From: Cyanophora paradoxa | Lineage: Eukaryota; Glaucocystophyceae; Cyanophorales; Cyanophoraceae | Direction of reading: 5' to 3' | DNA length: 64,000 bases | Assembly: GCA_004431415.1 (NCBI GenBank) | Contig: QPMI01000068.1 | Span: forward strand, 62,001-126,000 | In this document: positions 8,557 to 20,140 of the stretch, one piece after another | Layout: each line of letters starts with the position of its first letter | Numbering within the stretch: the first letter of the stretch is position 1 | Notes under the pieces: model-generated | Database searches by the model: none | What the model was told of the DNA's origin: nothing | What the model saw: the letters and a program-made list of their open reading frames with translations, nothing else | Translations under genes and position numbers: made by a program

Positions 8557-11277
8557 ATGAGTTTTAATTATCCAGCAAATTTACAAACAATACCAGGAAG
8601 TGGTGGTAAAACAAATCAGAAACATGTGAATTTTGATAATATCACCATCAAAGGGTCGGCTTCTATCGATCAGAGCGCCGATAAACCCAGTAAGACGCAA
8701 GCCAGAGAACATGCTTTATCGCTGAATCAAACAGATCCAGAGAAAGAAGATGTTAGTATTGCTTTCAGTTTGGGCAATGTTAAAAAAAATGCGGTTGCGG
8801 AAATCAAAGCGACAAGAAGACAACGAAAACTTAAAACAAGTAAAACCCATCCTGATATTCCGACACGTTTCGATAGCGGGCGATTAGTTTTTAATGTACA
8901 AGATGAGAAAGGTAAACAGAATACAGGTCTAAGAATTTATAATGAAGGTAGTACACCAATCGTCGAGTCTTCACAAATCTTACAAGTAGGTAGTTTTCCT
9001 AATGCGAATCAAGTATGTATAACAAATAATGTATACCCAAAAGACATTACTTATGATTTTGCAAAAAATGAACCTTTTGGGTTCTTTACTCCGAAAGACG
9101 TTCACGAACAAAAACCATCAATAACCATTAATAGTAGTCCCACTCAACCAGTAGCGATACATTTACATCCCGATCTTGTCGAAATGGATCGGCACCTTTT
9201 ACCTTTGGTTACAAACACCAAAGACCTTGGTATTAGAACGCGACAATGGCGAAATATTCATGGTAGTAATGTTTATGCAAACGGTGAGAAACTTGTTAGT
9301 GAGAAAACTTTAAGAGAAATTTTAGAGCATTACGGACCTAATGGACCAACTGTTCCATTTCCTATTCCTTATCCAAATGGACCACCAGATCTTACACCAA
9401 AGAAACAACCAGGAAGAGAATACACAGCAGATGAAACGGTTGCGTTTGGTCAACACATCGTAAGTTGGGAACAGGTGCGAAACAAACCTATTATAGAACC
9501 AAAAAAGCAAATAGACGAACAATATTTACCACCTGAAATCGACATTTTGGAGATAGATGATTACCAATTCGTTCCAGAAGAGGAAGAGTATTTACCTGAC
9601 GGTTTCGACCCACAAGAATATGAATATGAGCAGAATTATGAACCCCATGAGGAATATTTAGCAGATGGTCTTGAACCACCAGTTGTGGATTATGAGCAGA
9701 ATTATGAACCCCATGAGGAATATTTAGCAGATGGTCTTGAACCACCAGTTGTGGATTATGAGCAACCTTATGAACCACATGAAGAATTATTACCAGATGG
9801 ATTCCGCCCAGAGATTTGGGAATGTTTCCCTGATTATGAACAAATTAATAATAAACCAGCAAAGTTTCCCCCAGAGGATCACAACCATGATTGGGATGAG
9901 ATCTTAGGCAAACCTGAAAAGTTTCCACCAGAAGACCATAGGCACGATTGGGAAGATCTCGATAACATACCTACTGAATTTCCACCAGAAGATCATAGGC
10001 ATAATTGGGACGAAATCGACCAGCAACCTACTTTTGCATCAGCAGGAAATATATTAACAGATTTCCAACATGGCGTAAGTCTCTACCAAAGTAATACAAT
10101 ACCAGAAAGATTACAATTAAATGACCACTACCTTAATCGCATGGGAATAGAAGCAGGCACGGGAATGGAAGCCGAATTATACATTAGACCACCCAGAAGA
10201 GAAGGCATTTTACCAATTAGTGGTAATTTTGGTCTGTATGAGACGAAACCCGGAATTTATTTAACAAGCTACTATCCTGAGGATATCGAGATGACAAATG
10301 TATTACCTCCGCTACCGTCACTTCCATTAGATCCAAATAGTTGCGATAACAAAGACGCAGCAATACAAATTAATGTAACAGATGTTAGCGACTTTGACCA
10401 ATCGAGACCCAAATTAGTATTTAGTCGGCAGCGTCTTTTACCAAATACTTTTATAGGAGATCGCGATGATTACAAAAGATGTGAGATAGCATGGATAAAA
10501 ACGAAATATAACGGTGGCGTTGGTGAAGGTTTATTAGAAATCAATCAAAGAGCAAGCGCCAAAAACATACACAATGAAGATATTTCAAGAATCGTAACGG
10601 AAGATTACCTTACCGCTGTAATACTTGTCAATTTCGTAACTCTTGCGATGCTTGGAAATTATGTAACAAAACCTGAACTTGCCGCGGAATTATCAAAATA
10701 TCTTCCGCTTGTTGGTGGGACAATCACAGGAAACCTTACAGTTAATAGTAATATTTACAGTAGCAACATAGAGACCAGTAATTTGAAAGTAAATGGAAAT
10801 CTCACAGTGACCAGTAATATTTACACGAGCAACCTTTACACAAGTAATAATGTAACCATTTCAGGAAGTCTCAAAGTTTCCAGCAATATTGAGATAGGAA
10901 CCTATGGGACAATTGTTAATGTGACATATGACACACCTTATTATCCTGTCACTTCCAATACAGACCCCGCTAAAACCATACCGAATTGCCTTCTAACGGC
11001 AAGATTAAATGAAGTCCCTGTTGGTGTTAACCCGTATTATTACTTTATTCAAAATAGAGCAACAACAGCTACACCCTTCATCTCTCAAACTAAGATACCA
11101 TGGTTAGGAAATGTAGTAACTACTTCGAGACCCGCTTACAAAAATCGAACCGTTGTAGAGACGCCCTCAACATTTGCTTATTTTCCCTTTACAATGAACT
11201 ACCCCATCACTGTGGATTGGTCAAATGGTATGACCTTTTTCTTTGTAGGTGCTTACAGAAGAAATGGATTTACAAGA
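8557..11277 (+). pseudogene. Tail-fibre-like protein of B1, 5' part (split by retroelement 1)
   Basis: ORF from ATG 8557 (MSFNYPANLQT). Features in order: charged N-terminal region shared by all B fibres; acidic repeats EQNYEPHEEYLADGLEPP (tandem around 9630-9790); (K)FPPEDHRHDW repeats, with H-x-H pairs, to about 10020; a module with IEAGTGMEAELYIRPPRREG; TSN-type repeats near 10740-10900; then the start of a LamG/concanavalin-like domain. The frame is cut at 11277 by retroelement 1 and resumes in frame at 18853. Residue content and repeats resemble phage-type trimeric fibres. Probable role: host attachment. Confidence 0.8.
11257..11277. repeat. Target-site duplication of retroelement 1 (left copy)
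   Basis: A 21-bp segment beginning AGAAGAAATGG and ending TTTACAAGA is repeated exactly at 18832-18852. Removing one copy plus 11278-18831 restores the fibre frame. A duplication of this length is typical of target-primed reverse transcription. Confidence 0.95.
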
Positions 11278-12055
11278 CCCTGACGCGGACCCCAACTGCC
11301 CCCGGGATTCAGAGTATAACTATGGGGTGGAACTCGTCCATTACTGCCTCACCCCATATGATGGCCTCTCCTCGCGCGACCCCGGTCTTTCGGCGCTTGA
11401 GCTCGACCCCGCCTGGCGTGAACGCAGACTGGAATTCCAATTTTGCCCTCACCCAAAATACTGCGGCTCTGAACAGCTTCATCGCGAGCTGGGCCTTTCT
11501 ACGACTGCTTGCCGATGGGTCGAGTACGCATCTCACGTCCGCCGAATCCCGGCAGGCTCGTCGTGCGAATCGAAGGGCTGGTCTCCGAGCCTCTCCAATC
11601 TCAATAGGCCGGTGCCCACCCGCTCCCGGCAGCTGCCCGACTCCACCTCCGCCTTCACATGCTCCCACTCTAGAGGGCAGCATCCCCCCCGTGCTCAACC
11701 CACACGCGCAGCTAAAACAGCCCGCCTTGACCCCTCCTCAGCTACCCCTCCTGCTCAATATGACCCCGAACTCCCCCCTTCCAACCTCCCCCGCGAAATC
11801 ACACACATTGGCTTCATCGATCTCTGGCTCCGGGAAACTGACTGGTGGGACTCTTTCCGAGCGGAGGCCCAAGCTACCAATGTTGCCCTCGAGAGACGTC
11901 CACGCCTTATGACCCCCACATCACAAGCCGACCGCGCCTTCTATGAATCCCCGGCCGGGCTCGACTTCCTTTTCATTACCTCCCGAGCCCTTTTCGCAGA
12001 GCTCTGCCCTACACTCCGCGCACTAAACTCCCCACCCCTTCCCTCCGGAACTACT

Positions 12056-12476
12056 CCCCGGGTAATATACACGGACGCCAGCACACAAAAACAGGGCTCC
12101 GCCTCTGTCCGAACCACTTACGCCGGCCTTGCACCCCTCGAAAATAATCCCGACCTGCCTGACAAAATCGAGTTCGCCCACCGCCTCCCCGGCGTCCAAC
12201 ATAACGTGAACCTGGGAGAGCTAGCAGGCACAATCTCCGCAGCATTCACGTATTTCGGGCCCACGGGCGGGAAAATTATCACGGACAGTCAGAACACTAT
12301 CCGAGCCCTGACAGCCTTCGCCTTTCAAGACCCTTCATCTTTCTCCATCCCATCAACTTCCGCACCCTGCTCCGCCGAGAGGACGGGCCCTTCTCCTCAA
12401 CGCTCGAACGCAATACGCCATTCGTATCGCCCAAGACCCGAACTTCCAAGTCACGCTTCAGTGGGTCCCCTCTCAC
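12056..12476 (+). pseudogene. RNase H domain, N-terminal part (retroelement 1)
   Basis: Plus frame 2 shows VIYTDAST (first catalytic Asp, about 12062), NLGELAGTISAAF (catalytic Glu, about 12210) and KIITDSQNTIRAL (second Asp, about 12270). After a frame change, plus frame 3 shows VTLQWVPSH at 12450-12476, the W-x-x-x-H motif before the last RNase H segment. The expected next motif (N-x-A-D-x-L-A) is not here but about 3.57 kb downstream. Confidence 0.75.
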
Positions 12477-12650
12477 CAACCAAAGACCATCCCGCGGCCA
12501 CCTGCAACGGCTCCGACACCAACGACGACCCGCCGCCCGGCCCCCTCTTCCCCCCGCCGACCCCGTGTCCCCCGCAGCGGACCAGCTGCCCCCCTTCCTA
12601 CCGCCCCGCAGACATTCCCTGCCTCGGCTCCTTACCACTATATTGGTGGA

Positions 12651-14000
12651 ATGGACATCCCCGACGCCCGACTCCTCTTTTCGGACGACTCCTCCCCGCC
12701 CCTCCCTCCGTCACTATTCTCGTCCCTCCTCCCGCCTCGCCGGCACATTCGCACATATATCCTAGCTGACAGCCCCGCCGACTACCATTTCCTCCGCTGC
12801 CAAGCGGACCTTGTTGACTATGTAGATGCCTCCGAGACTACCAACACCCATCTGGTCCTTGACCTTGTCCCCCTCGCGTCCGCCAGACTTGAACGCGCCT
12901 TCATGGCGGAGGACACCGTCATCTGGAACCGCTGCATCCGACTTCCCAAAGCTCATACTCTCTTTCCTTCCGACGAACACCTGACTATCGTCTCGGACTG
13001 TGACATCCTCCGCGCCTACTCCGCTTTCCTTGCAGCCTTAGGACGCAGAGACATCACTCACAACATCTCCTTCCAGTGCTGCTCCCCTCCCAACCCAATC
13101 TTCCTTCAACCTCTCCCCGAGGACGCCCCTGATGTTGACCACCCTGATCCTGGGCCTACAAGGAAACTCGCCCTCGACTATTACTTAGCCCACCCTAGGG
13201 GCTCCGGCCCCACCTGGCACTTCTACCCCACTTCCCTCTGCAAACCCGCTGTCCCCGCCGACCGTGACACGCCTCTCCCCGCCTGGTACTGGGACGAGGA
13301 CCTTACACTCGCCCCCACCTCCCAGACCGAGGCTGGCACCCCTCTGGTCGCGTACCACTGTTGCGACCCTGGCATGTGGGGCACCCCTATTTCCTCCCTG
13401 ATCGCAGAACAATGGGCACGGGGACCCGCCCTCTCCTGCCCGCACTGCCACCCCACCCCCCCCGCCTGGCCCCCCACCCACGTTCCCTCTCCGCGACCAA
13501 ACCGGCGCCCTTCCTGTCTTATTCGAACGCTATGGACGCCGAGCCATCCCCTACTCAGCTGCCATCGACCCCGACGGCCCCAGGTATGATCGCCGAGTAC
13601 TTCCCCTCCTCGACGGCATAAAATCTCGCCTGGCTGCCCTTAAAGCGGCCCCCCTCTCCCTCATCGACCCCAACCCTCGGTCTGGGGCCCACCTGGCCAC
13701 ACCCGTTCTCCTCGCACAACCCATACCTGCAGAACCCGTCGACGCTTTCTTCAGACTTCTCCAAAACCGCCAAGTCTCCTTCCGCCTGCATGCCCCGACC
13801 ACCCCCAAGTGCCTCTTCCTCTCGTCCTCCCACGCAACCTCGATCCTCATGGGCACAGCCCCCACTGCCCTTTCTATCAAAGCCCGCGCAGGCCAGCCAC
13901 AACTGGACCGACCCTACGTCCCGCACCCTTTCTCCCCAACGGAATACGATTATATTCTCCTCCCCCTGCCCCCTCTGGGTCCCGACCCTGGCGACTAGCA
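12651..14000 (+). pseudogene. Unidentified coding region inside the RNase H gap (retroelement 1)
   Basis: Frame 3 from 12651 to about 13589 and the adjoining frame to a TAG near 14000 read as coherent, non-repetitive protein (ADSPADYHFLRCQADLVDY; PVDAFFRLLQNRQVSFRLHA; SPTEYDYILLPLPPLG). Further coherent sequence follows at about 14130-14470 (HTGEDALFVMTAAEFIGRG). I do not recognise the domain. Proline-rich low-complexity stretches separate the pieces. It seems to be genuine retroelement protein, damaged by frameshifts. Confidence 0.5.
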
Positions 14001-15040
14001 ATCATCTCGGCCCGCCTCCGCGAAATCCGCATCCTGGACGTCACCCGCAAACCCGCCTCCGACGTCACGGCCCTCTTAAAGACTGGGTCATCAACTGGTG
14101 GACGGCGACTCTCCGCCCCGGCGACTCCTCCCACGCTCGGCCTGGAAGTACGACACCAGCACCTTCCCCACACAAGCCTGGAAAAACGTTCACACGGGTG
14201 AAGACGCTCTCTTCGTCATGACCGCTGCTGAGTTCATTGGCCGCGGTGAGGAAGTCCACCTGTACGGCAAAGGACGGGCCGCCCCATCCCCTTCCACGCC
14301 CCCATCTACCGGGAGCGTTGGGCGGCCGCTCTCCTTCTCCGGGACCCTGAGGTCCTCCTGGGGACAGTCCAGGCCAACGACCCGGCATTCACAACAAAAC
14401 GACAGCGCATGACCCCGCGCACCAGCTCCCGCCCTTCCCAGCACACGGCAGCCAAAGCCCGCCGTCCGGTTAGACGCAAGCGAGACCCCACCCCTCCTCC
14501 CTTCCGTCCTCCCTCCCCCCCCGTCCCTTACACCGGTAACCCCCGGTCCCCAATTCCCTCCCTCCTCCCCGCAGCTCCCCACCCCCCCCCACCCTGCCCT
14601 CCCCACCCCCACGCCCCCCGGCGCCGAGGCCCGACCAACTGCTTCCCCAGGCCGAACCCCCGCTCACCCGACTGAATTTCCCCTCCCTCGCCCCTGACGC
14701 TGGCGGAGAAAAGTTGGCTGGGGAATGCCTTCCGGTTTGCAGACAATGATTACTGCGCGGAGCAAACCCTCATGTCGAAACCCCCCTCCCACCCGCCCCC
14801 CGACCTGACCCTCACCGCCACTCCCTCATTCGACGAGGCGACCTTATCCACCTCCGGCCGAATGCCGCCCTCAGCCTCCCCTCGTGGAAGCCTTCCTTGA
14901 CATGCTCTCCTCCCGCGAAGCCGCCCTGGCCTCGCCTCACCCTACCTACTTCCTGTCGTCCAGCTCTTACCCCGCTAGTGCAGCCTCTCAATTTGACTCT
15001 CGGGCTCTGCCCCCTCCCCCTGCACCACTACCTTCCCCCC

Positions 15041-15540
15041 GGACGCCTTCTCGATGCCCGCCTCGTCCTTGTCCCCATCCTTACCTATCGCCCCACTCAT
15101 CATGCCCCACCAGCCCCCTCGCCGACCCTTCCCTCAGGCAGATCCCGGCACCCTCAGGGCCCCCCGGGACACTGGCACCTACTTGCTTTATTTCCTCAGA
15201 CGCGCTCGTTCTACATTCACAACGGCTCCCTCGACGTCCCTGATCACCTTGTCTCCTTTGCACAAGACTTGGCGGCCACTTGGAGTCAACGCGACTCTGG
15301 CTCTCCCCTCCCCCTCACTCCATTCTGCAGATGGACCTACCTACGCCCGGAGACATCCCTCTCCGTTCTCCAGCCTCCCAACAGCACGGCCTGCGGCCCT
15401 CTCCTCCTCCTCACAGCTGACCTACTCAGTCGCTCCTCAGCACTTGCCCCGTCGGACCTGCCCCGCCCCCCAGCCTACATTCAGGTCGACAATGCTGCGC
15501 TCCGCAGATACCGTGAATATATTGCCCTCAGCCTCTGCTA
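15041..15540 (+). pseudogene. Ulp1/C48-like cysteine protease domain (retroelement 1)
   Basis: Plus frame 2 contains G-H-W-H-L-L-A-L (His at 15170), F-Y-I-H-N-G-S-L, a W near 15335, then LQPPNSTACGPLLLL with Cys at 15392, and R-x-Y-I-A-L-S-L at the end. The His to Cys spacing is 74 codons. This order (H-W, D/N-S-L, Q-x-N...C-G) is that of Ulp1/SENP-type (C48) proteases. The usual Asp of D-S-L is N-G here. Some algal LINEs are known to encode cysteine proteases; position within a split RNase H is odd. Confidence 0.55.
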
Positions 15541-16025
15541 CGGGTCCGTCACCCTCGACCCTATATGCTGTGGCCCTGCCCTCCCGGCCCTCAGACCCCC
15601 ACCGACCTTCCCGGGGCGCCACCGACCGCCACGCCGCCCCCCGGTCTCCACCGGCGGCACCCTCCCTACCCTCGACTCCCCACCACCCTCCCCCGACCGC
15701 CCAGCCCTCCCGCGCTCCCCAACTGTGCTTGAGTCTACCCCGCCTCGCCCTGCAGGGCCCGCCACCCCCTCCCTCCCGGTGCTCGCTACGCCCAAGAACT
15801 CGCCTCTCAGCTCGCCGACCTGGCCCGCAACGAAGCCTCCGCAACAGCACGCCGTCTCTTCCGGCCGTCCCACGTGACCCCACTCGAGGCGGCGACCATC
15901 CTAGCTGAAGCCGCTCACCGCGACGCCGCCCAGCCGCCACCACGGTCCGCCAAAGCATCTAAAACGGCCGCTAAGAAAGAGGCGGCCAGGACCCGGCCAA
16001 GAGCCGTATCCCGAACCCAGCCTAT

Positions 16026-17275
16026 ACTCCTGACAACTGCCACAATGACGCCGTTGACAAGCTCGCCAAAACGGCCCCAGACGCCCCCCTCTCAGCCCTT
16101 CTCTTCATTCCTCACAGTTTCAAATGCTTCCTCATCCGCGTTGGCCTCCCGCCCCCGTCATCCCAAGGCCCAGTTCCAGGAGCCGAGCCTTACAGAGGCA
16201 GACTCCATGCATACCGCGTTGAGGGGGACCCCCGCTCTCACTTCCTAGCCGAAGCCTCCCTCTCCCAATACCTCGACTGGCGCCAGCTTCGCAACGCGGG
16301 GGCCGTCCTCAGCAATCCTCACGTTACCCTCGCCCCAGCCCTCTCCCTCGTGTCCGACAAGCCACCGGACCGCCGTACCCCCACAGGCGATCACCTCCGC
16401 AAAGTCAGATTCCAGTGCATTCTTGGAGGCCTCCCTCCCTCACCGTCCGCCTCCTCCACGACCCCGACCTATACGGCCCTCTCTTTCCTGACGGTATCGC
16501 CCACTGCCCCTTCTGTCACCTCCCCCCACCCTGCCCCAGTCCCGAGGACCCTACTTCCCCACCCCCACCCTCCCGCCCCCTGCCACGTGCACCCCCCGGG
16601 CTCCCCCCGCCCTCTTCCCACCGAGAGCCGCAGACCCCAGACAGCCCGACCCTACAACCCACCCCCCGAAGACTTCATTCACATATTTACTTGCCCCGCC
16701 GCTCGCCTCCTCCTCCAAGCTTTCCAGGATGCACTCGTGACCTTCCTCCGCACCCGGGTTCTCCGCCACTCGCCCAAACCCTTAGGACACGACGACACTA
16801 TTTTTCAACTCTTTCCCTTCCTCCGCCTCGTCTCCCCTGACCCCGCCTCTCCCCTCCACTCCGCCCTCCTCTCCCCCACCGAAAATCCGGCCCTTTTCCG
16901 CCCCCAGGTCTTACCGATACCCTATGGACAAAGCTTAGCCCGGCCTTGGCTGACATACTCCCCTTCCCCGCCCCTGCCCTCCTGCGCCTCGGTACCCCGG
17001 CAGGATTGCCCGCCCTCTGCGCAGCCCTGGGCATCAACAAGACCACCACAATGTCAATCCAAAAAGATTTAGCGCTACTCCTCGACCAACACCTCCGTGC
17101 GATCTGGAGGGACCGCTGCGCCCGCAACCACGCCTGGGAGCTCCGACAAGGCATCACTGACAGAACCAAACGTCGATACCGCAAACATGCCGACACCAAA
17201 CCCTCCCGCTCGCCGCCAGTACAGCCGCCTAGTCCCTCCCCTCCCCCCCGCCCCCCCCACCCCCTCCCTCCATGA
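16026..17275 (+). pseudogene. RNase H C-terminal motif and LINE C-terminal Cys/His region (retroelement 1)
   Basis: Frame 3 at 16044-16070 reads N-D-A-V-D-K-L-A-K, the last RNase H motif. Downstream come H-L-R-K-V-R-F-Q near 16395, C-P-F-C near 16509, and D-F-I-H-I-F-T-C-P-A near 16674-16700, the C-x-x-C...H...C pattern typical of LINE C-termini. Around 17060-17180 follows LLLDQHLRAIWRDRCARNHA. Frames shift several times. Together these identify the insert as a LINE-type element. Confidence 0.65.
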
Positions 17276-17454
17276 TACCATCTCCATCACTGACTTCTGC
17301 TGCGGATTGGACTCGGAAGGCCAACCCTGGGTTCTCCTGGAAAATATCCGCCAAGCAATAGCACGACTCCCTGCCGCCCCCTCACCCAGGCCGCCCCCTC
17401 CCCTCAGGCCCTCCCTCCCCCCAACCGCCCGATGCAGGACCCACCGCCGGGACA

Positions 17455-17545
17455 TCTGACTTCTCTTGCACCTGTGGCACCCAATTTGCCTCCGCAGCTG
17501 CCCTCCAGGCCCACTCCGACGCCAGACGGGGAAAGTGCCCCGCTC
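17455..17545 (+). other. C-x-C...H...C zinc-finger-like segment (retroelement 1)
   Basis: The frame reads SDFSCTCGTQFASAAALQAH followed by SDARRGKC: two Cys, a hydrophobic finger-like core, His and a distal Cys. It is a plausible nucleic-acid-binding finger in the C-terminal region of the retroelement protein, preceding a basic KKGSRSQDPKRGTKKAR stretch (about 17840-17905). Confidence 0.5.
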
Positions 17546-18121
17546 GCCCAGAGACCACCCCATACTCTCGACCTGCCTCCCAACCTGCTGCACCCCCAAC
17601 GCAGCCTTCCCACAAGAACCCCGACAATGGCACCCTGCCCGCTCGGCCCGCGGGCCCTACGTCCGCTACTCAACCTTCCAAGCGCCCCGCCCCAACGCTC
17701 CCCCTGGCCCCTCCCTCGAAACGAACTCGCCCGTTGCCTACCTCACGCAAACGGACAACCGCTACTCCCCCCGCCCCGGCACCCAAACGCCCGCGCCCCA
17801 TGACCCCTCCCCTTCCCGCCTCTGCACCCGCCCCACCCGTACCTACGGCAAAAAGAAAGGCAGCCGGTCGCAAGACCCCAAGCGCGGGACCAAAAAAGCG
17901 CGAACGGTGTCGATACCTGCTGGACAACCCACAATCACGTCCCTCTTCGCACCTGGAGTGTACAAACCACTAACGACGCTTCAAGTAGCCGACCCTCCCC
18001 CCCCTCCTCGCTTCAGCCGGCCCCCCGACCGGGACCCCGCACGGTGCCGCCCCGCGGCCCCTACGGTTCCTCCCCAGCCCCAACCGACTCACAAGTGCCG
18101 AACCCCTCGTTGACTCCGGCC

Positions 18122-18265
18122 ACCCCTATGGCTTCGGCCCTCCCCTCGGCTTCGGCCCCCCCCTCGGCTTCGGCCACCCCATCGGCTTCGGCCCCCCCCC
18201 CGGCTTCGGCCACCCCATCGGCCTCGGCCACCCCTCTGGCTTCGGCCACCCCCCCTACTCAGACC
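18122..18265. repeat. 18-bp tandem repeat in the 3' part of retroelement 1
   Basis: About eight imperfect units of CTCGGCTTCGGCCACCCC, translating as Ala-Ser-Ala-Thr-Pro-like repeats. It lies just before the presumed 3' untranslated region (about 18280-18830), in which I see no gene. Confidence 0.75.
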
Positions 18266-18780
18266 GACCCCTCCTGACCCCTCGCGACCCGCCTCGCCTC
18301 CGCACTCCCCGCTCTCTGCGCCGCCTGTCAGTGCCCACGCTCACTCCACTCTGCCGTCCCGGCACCGCTCCCTGCCCTGCCCCGCATCCGCTGCCCACCC
18401 CCTACCGCTGCCTCCGCCCACTCCCTCTCCTTCCTCATATCTTCCTCCTACCACCTTCTTCACCTTGACAGAACGGGACACCGATTAATCGGGGTCCTGG
18501 GGCGCAGGTGAGGAGGAGGGAGGAGGCAGAGTGAGGAGGAGGAGGGGTGGCGGAGCGGCGACAAGGGAGGGCGGCGGACTGCGAGACATTTCACTTCCAG
18601 GGCTCATGAGGGATGGAGGAGTTGATCAAGGGGTGGGCGCGCGGGTCTGGTTACGGCTATCCCCGAAAACCATGGCTCCCCCACTCAGGCGAACCTCCCA
18701 TATTGAGCGACCCATGGCCGGCACCTCGCTAGCATCTTCGGCTAGATAGATGACCGGTCGGAAGGGCGCGTCACGTAGAA

Positions 18781-18810
18781 CATTGATACATGTGCCGTGG
18801 TGTATCAATG
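18781..18810 (+). other. Stem-loop near the 3' end of retroelement 1
   Basis: A perfect 10-bp stem (CATTGATACA / TGTATCAATG) with a 10-nt loop lies 17 nt before the A tract. 3'-terminal hairpins are recognised by the reverse transcriptase in several LINE families; that role here is inferred. Confidence 0.6.
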
Positions 18811-18831
18811 CGACGTCCACTTTTGCAAAAA

Positions 18832-18852
18832 AGAAGAAATGGATTTACAAGA
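18832..18852. repeat. Target-site duplication of retroelement 1 (right copy)
   Basis: Exact copy of 11257-11277, directly following the A tract of the retroelement. Confidence 0.95.
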
Positions 18853-20130
18853 ACGTTTTTAGATTTCAATTCGCCGGACGGTACACATACAGTTGCATTT
18901 GGAACAATATCAGGAAACACAATGGGGGTAAACTCCTATACAAGTAATGGAGTAAGTAGCCCAGCAGCACAAGTTAATTATACAACTTCGTATACTGACA
19001 TGTCGCCAAACTATTGGGACATTACAATTACTTCAAATACCATTAGTTTTGGTTGTAGTGGTCAAGAATTAGGCACAGTTACAGGAACAAACTACCTTCC
19101 ACCGTCTACTTTCAGTCGGATGGGTGTAAACAATTTTGTTGGCGTGATAGCTGAATATATTATATTCAACAGAGCATTGACATTTGAGGAGAAGCAAAGA
19201 GTGAGATTCTATATTCAGGATTATTACGGTTTCCCAAAAACGCAATCGCTTTATTATCCTGATAATCTACGAATTTCGTCTGAATTTGTGCATATAAGAA
19301 ACTTAATAGTTAGTTCAAATGCTACCATTCCAAACTATACTACATCTAATGTGGTTCAGGGTTGGATACAGAACCATACTCACACAAAAGCACAAATCAC
19401 AGACTTTGCCCATACTCACACAAAAGATCAGATCACAGATTTCGCACATACTCACACAAAAGATCAGATCACAGACTTTGCCCATACTCACACAAAAGAT
19501 CAGATCACAGACTTTGCCCATACTCACACAAAAGATCAAATCACGGACTTTGCGCATACTCATTTATGGGAGCATATCACAAATCCTCCATTAACGTTCC
19601 CACCTGATTCACATACTCATGATTATTCAGAGATAACCAATAGCAACCACAGACACCCATGGAGCGAAATAGACGAACAGCCCGTTTTTGCAGAATTAAG
19701 TGCAATCGGAAACGTTTTTAATGGAGTCACTCTTTACCAATCGATTAATACACCTGAAAGGCTATTTTTGAATGATCATTACGTAAATCTCAATGGGACA
19801 TTCACAGGTGAAACAGGCACACCGATGGTGGGAACTCTTGCTGTAAGATTACCACGGGATCCAATCGTAAACGGCGTGTATAGTGGTGATTTCAATGTGG
19901 GAGTAAATGATACTTTCCCCAGTATATATGTCACGAATTATCACCCAGGAGAAATAGGACAAGTAGAGAATTTTTCAGCAGCAATACAAGTAAACGTAAC
20001 AGATCAAAGCGCATATGATGGAGCAAGACCTAAAATAGTATTCACAAGGGAGAAAGTTGTAAACTATCTTCCTGTTGCGGGTCAACCCACAGATGATCAC
20101 GGGAAATGTGAGATGGCGTGGACTAAAACG
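18853..20130 (+). pseudogene. Tail-fibre-like protein of B1, 3' part (after retroelement 1)
   Basis: Continues the frame of 8557-11277. It completes the LamG-like domain (GVIAEYIIFNRALTFEEKQR near 19145-19205), then six 36-bp repeats encoding F-A-H-T-H-T-K-D-Q-I-T-D (about 19374-19570), then another HRHPWSEIDEQP module and an N-V-T-D module to about 20130. H-x-H repeats bind metal ions along the axis of phage T4 fibre tips. At about 20130 the sequence changes abruptly into the inverted B2 fibre gene, so the true C-terminus is lost. Confidence 0.75.
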
Positions 20131-20140
20131 ACACCATGTA
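20120..20140. other. Inversion junction between B1 and B2 inside their fibre genes
   Basis: Left of about 20130 the plus strand encodes the B1 fibre (CEMAWTKT, homologous to CEIAWIKT elsewhere). Right of it the minus strand encodes the B2 fibre (ending FASAGN...HGV). Each homology stops here, so two viral copies are fused head to head with only a few bases of possible microhomology. Confidence 0.75.

Larger units (their letters stand above)
11278..18831 (+). mobile_element. Non-LTR retroelement 1 (LINE-like, 5' truncated, 7,554 bp)
   Basis: GC-rich insert flanked by a 21-bp target duplication and ending in a short A tract (18827-18831) after CTTTTGC. Coding remnants on the plus strand give RNase H motifs, a Ulp1/C48-like cysteine protease, the LINE-type C-terminal Cys/His region and a further zinc finger. 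I find no reverse transcriptase motifs, so the 5' part is missing, as is common for LINE insertions. Frameshifts and stops break the reading frame throughout. Composition differs sharply from the flanking viral gene. Confidence 0.85.

Noticed and set aside
11278-12060. Reverse transcriptase at the 5' part of retroelement 1
   Set aside because: I searched for F/Y-A-D-D and neighbouring RT motifs in all plus frames and saw none; the element appears 5' truncated.
19374-19570. CRISPR-like regular repeats of 36 bp
   Set aside because: Units are contiguous without spacers, in frame and encode a fibre repeat; not a CRISPR array.
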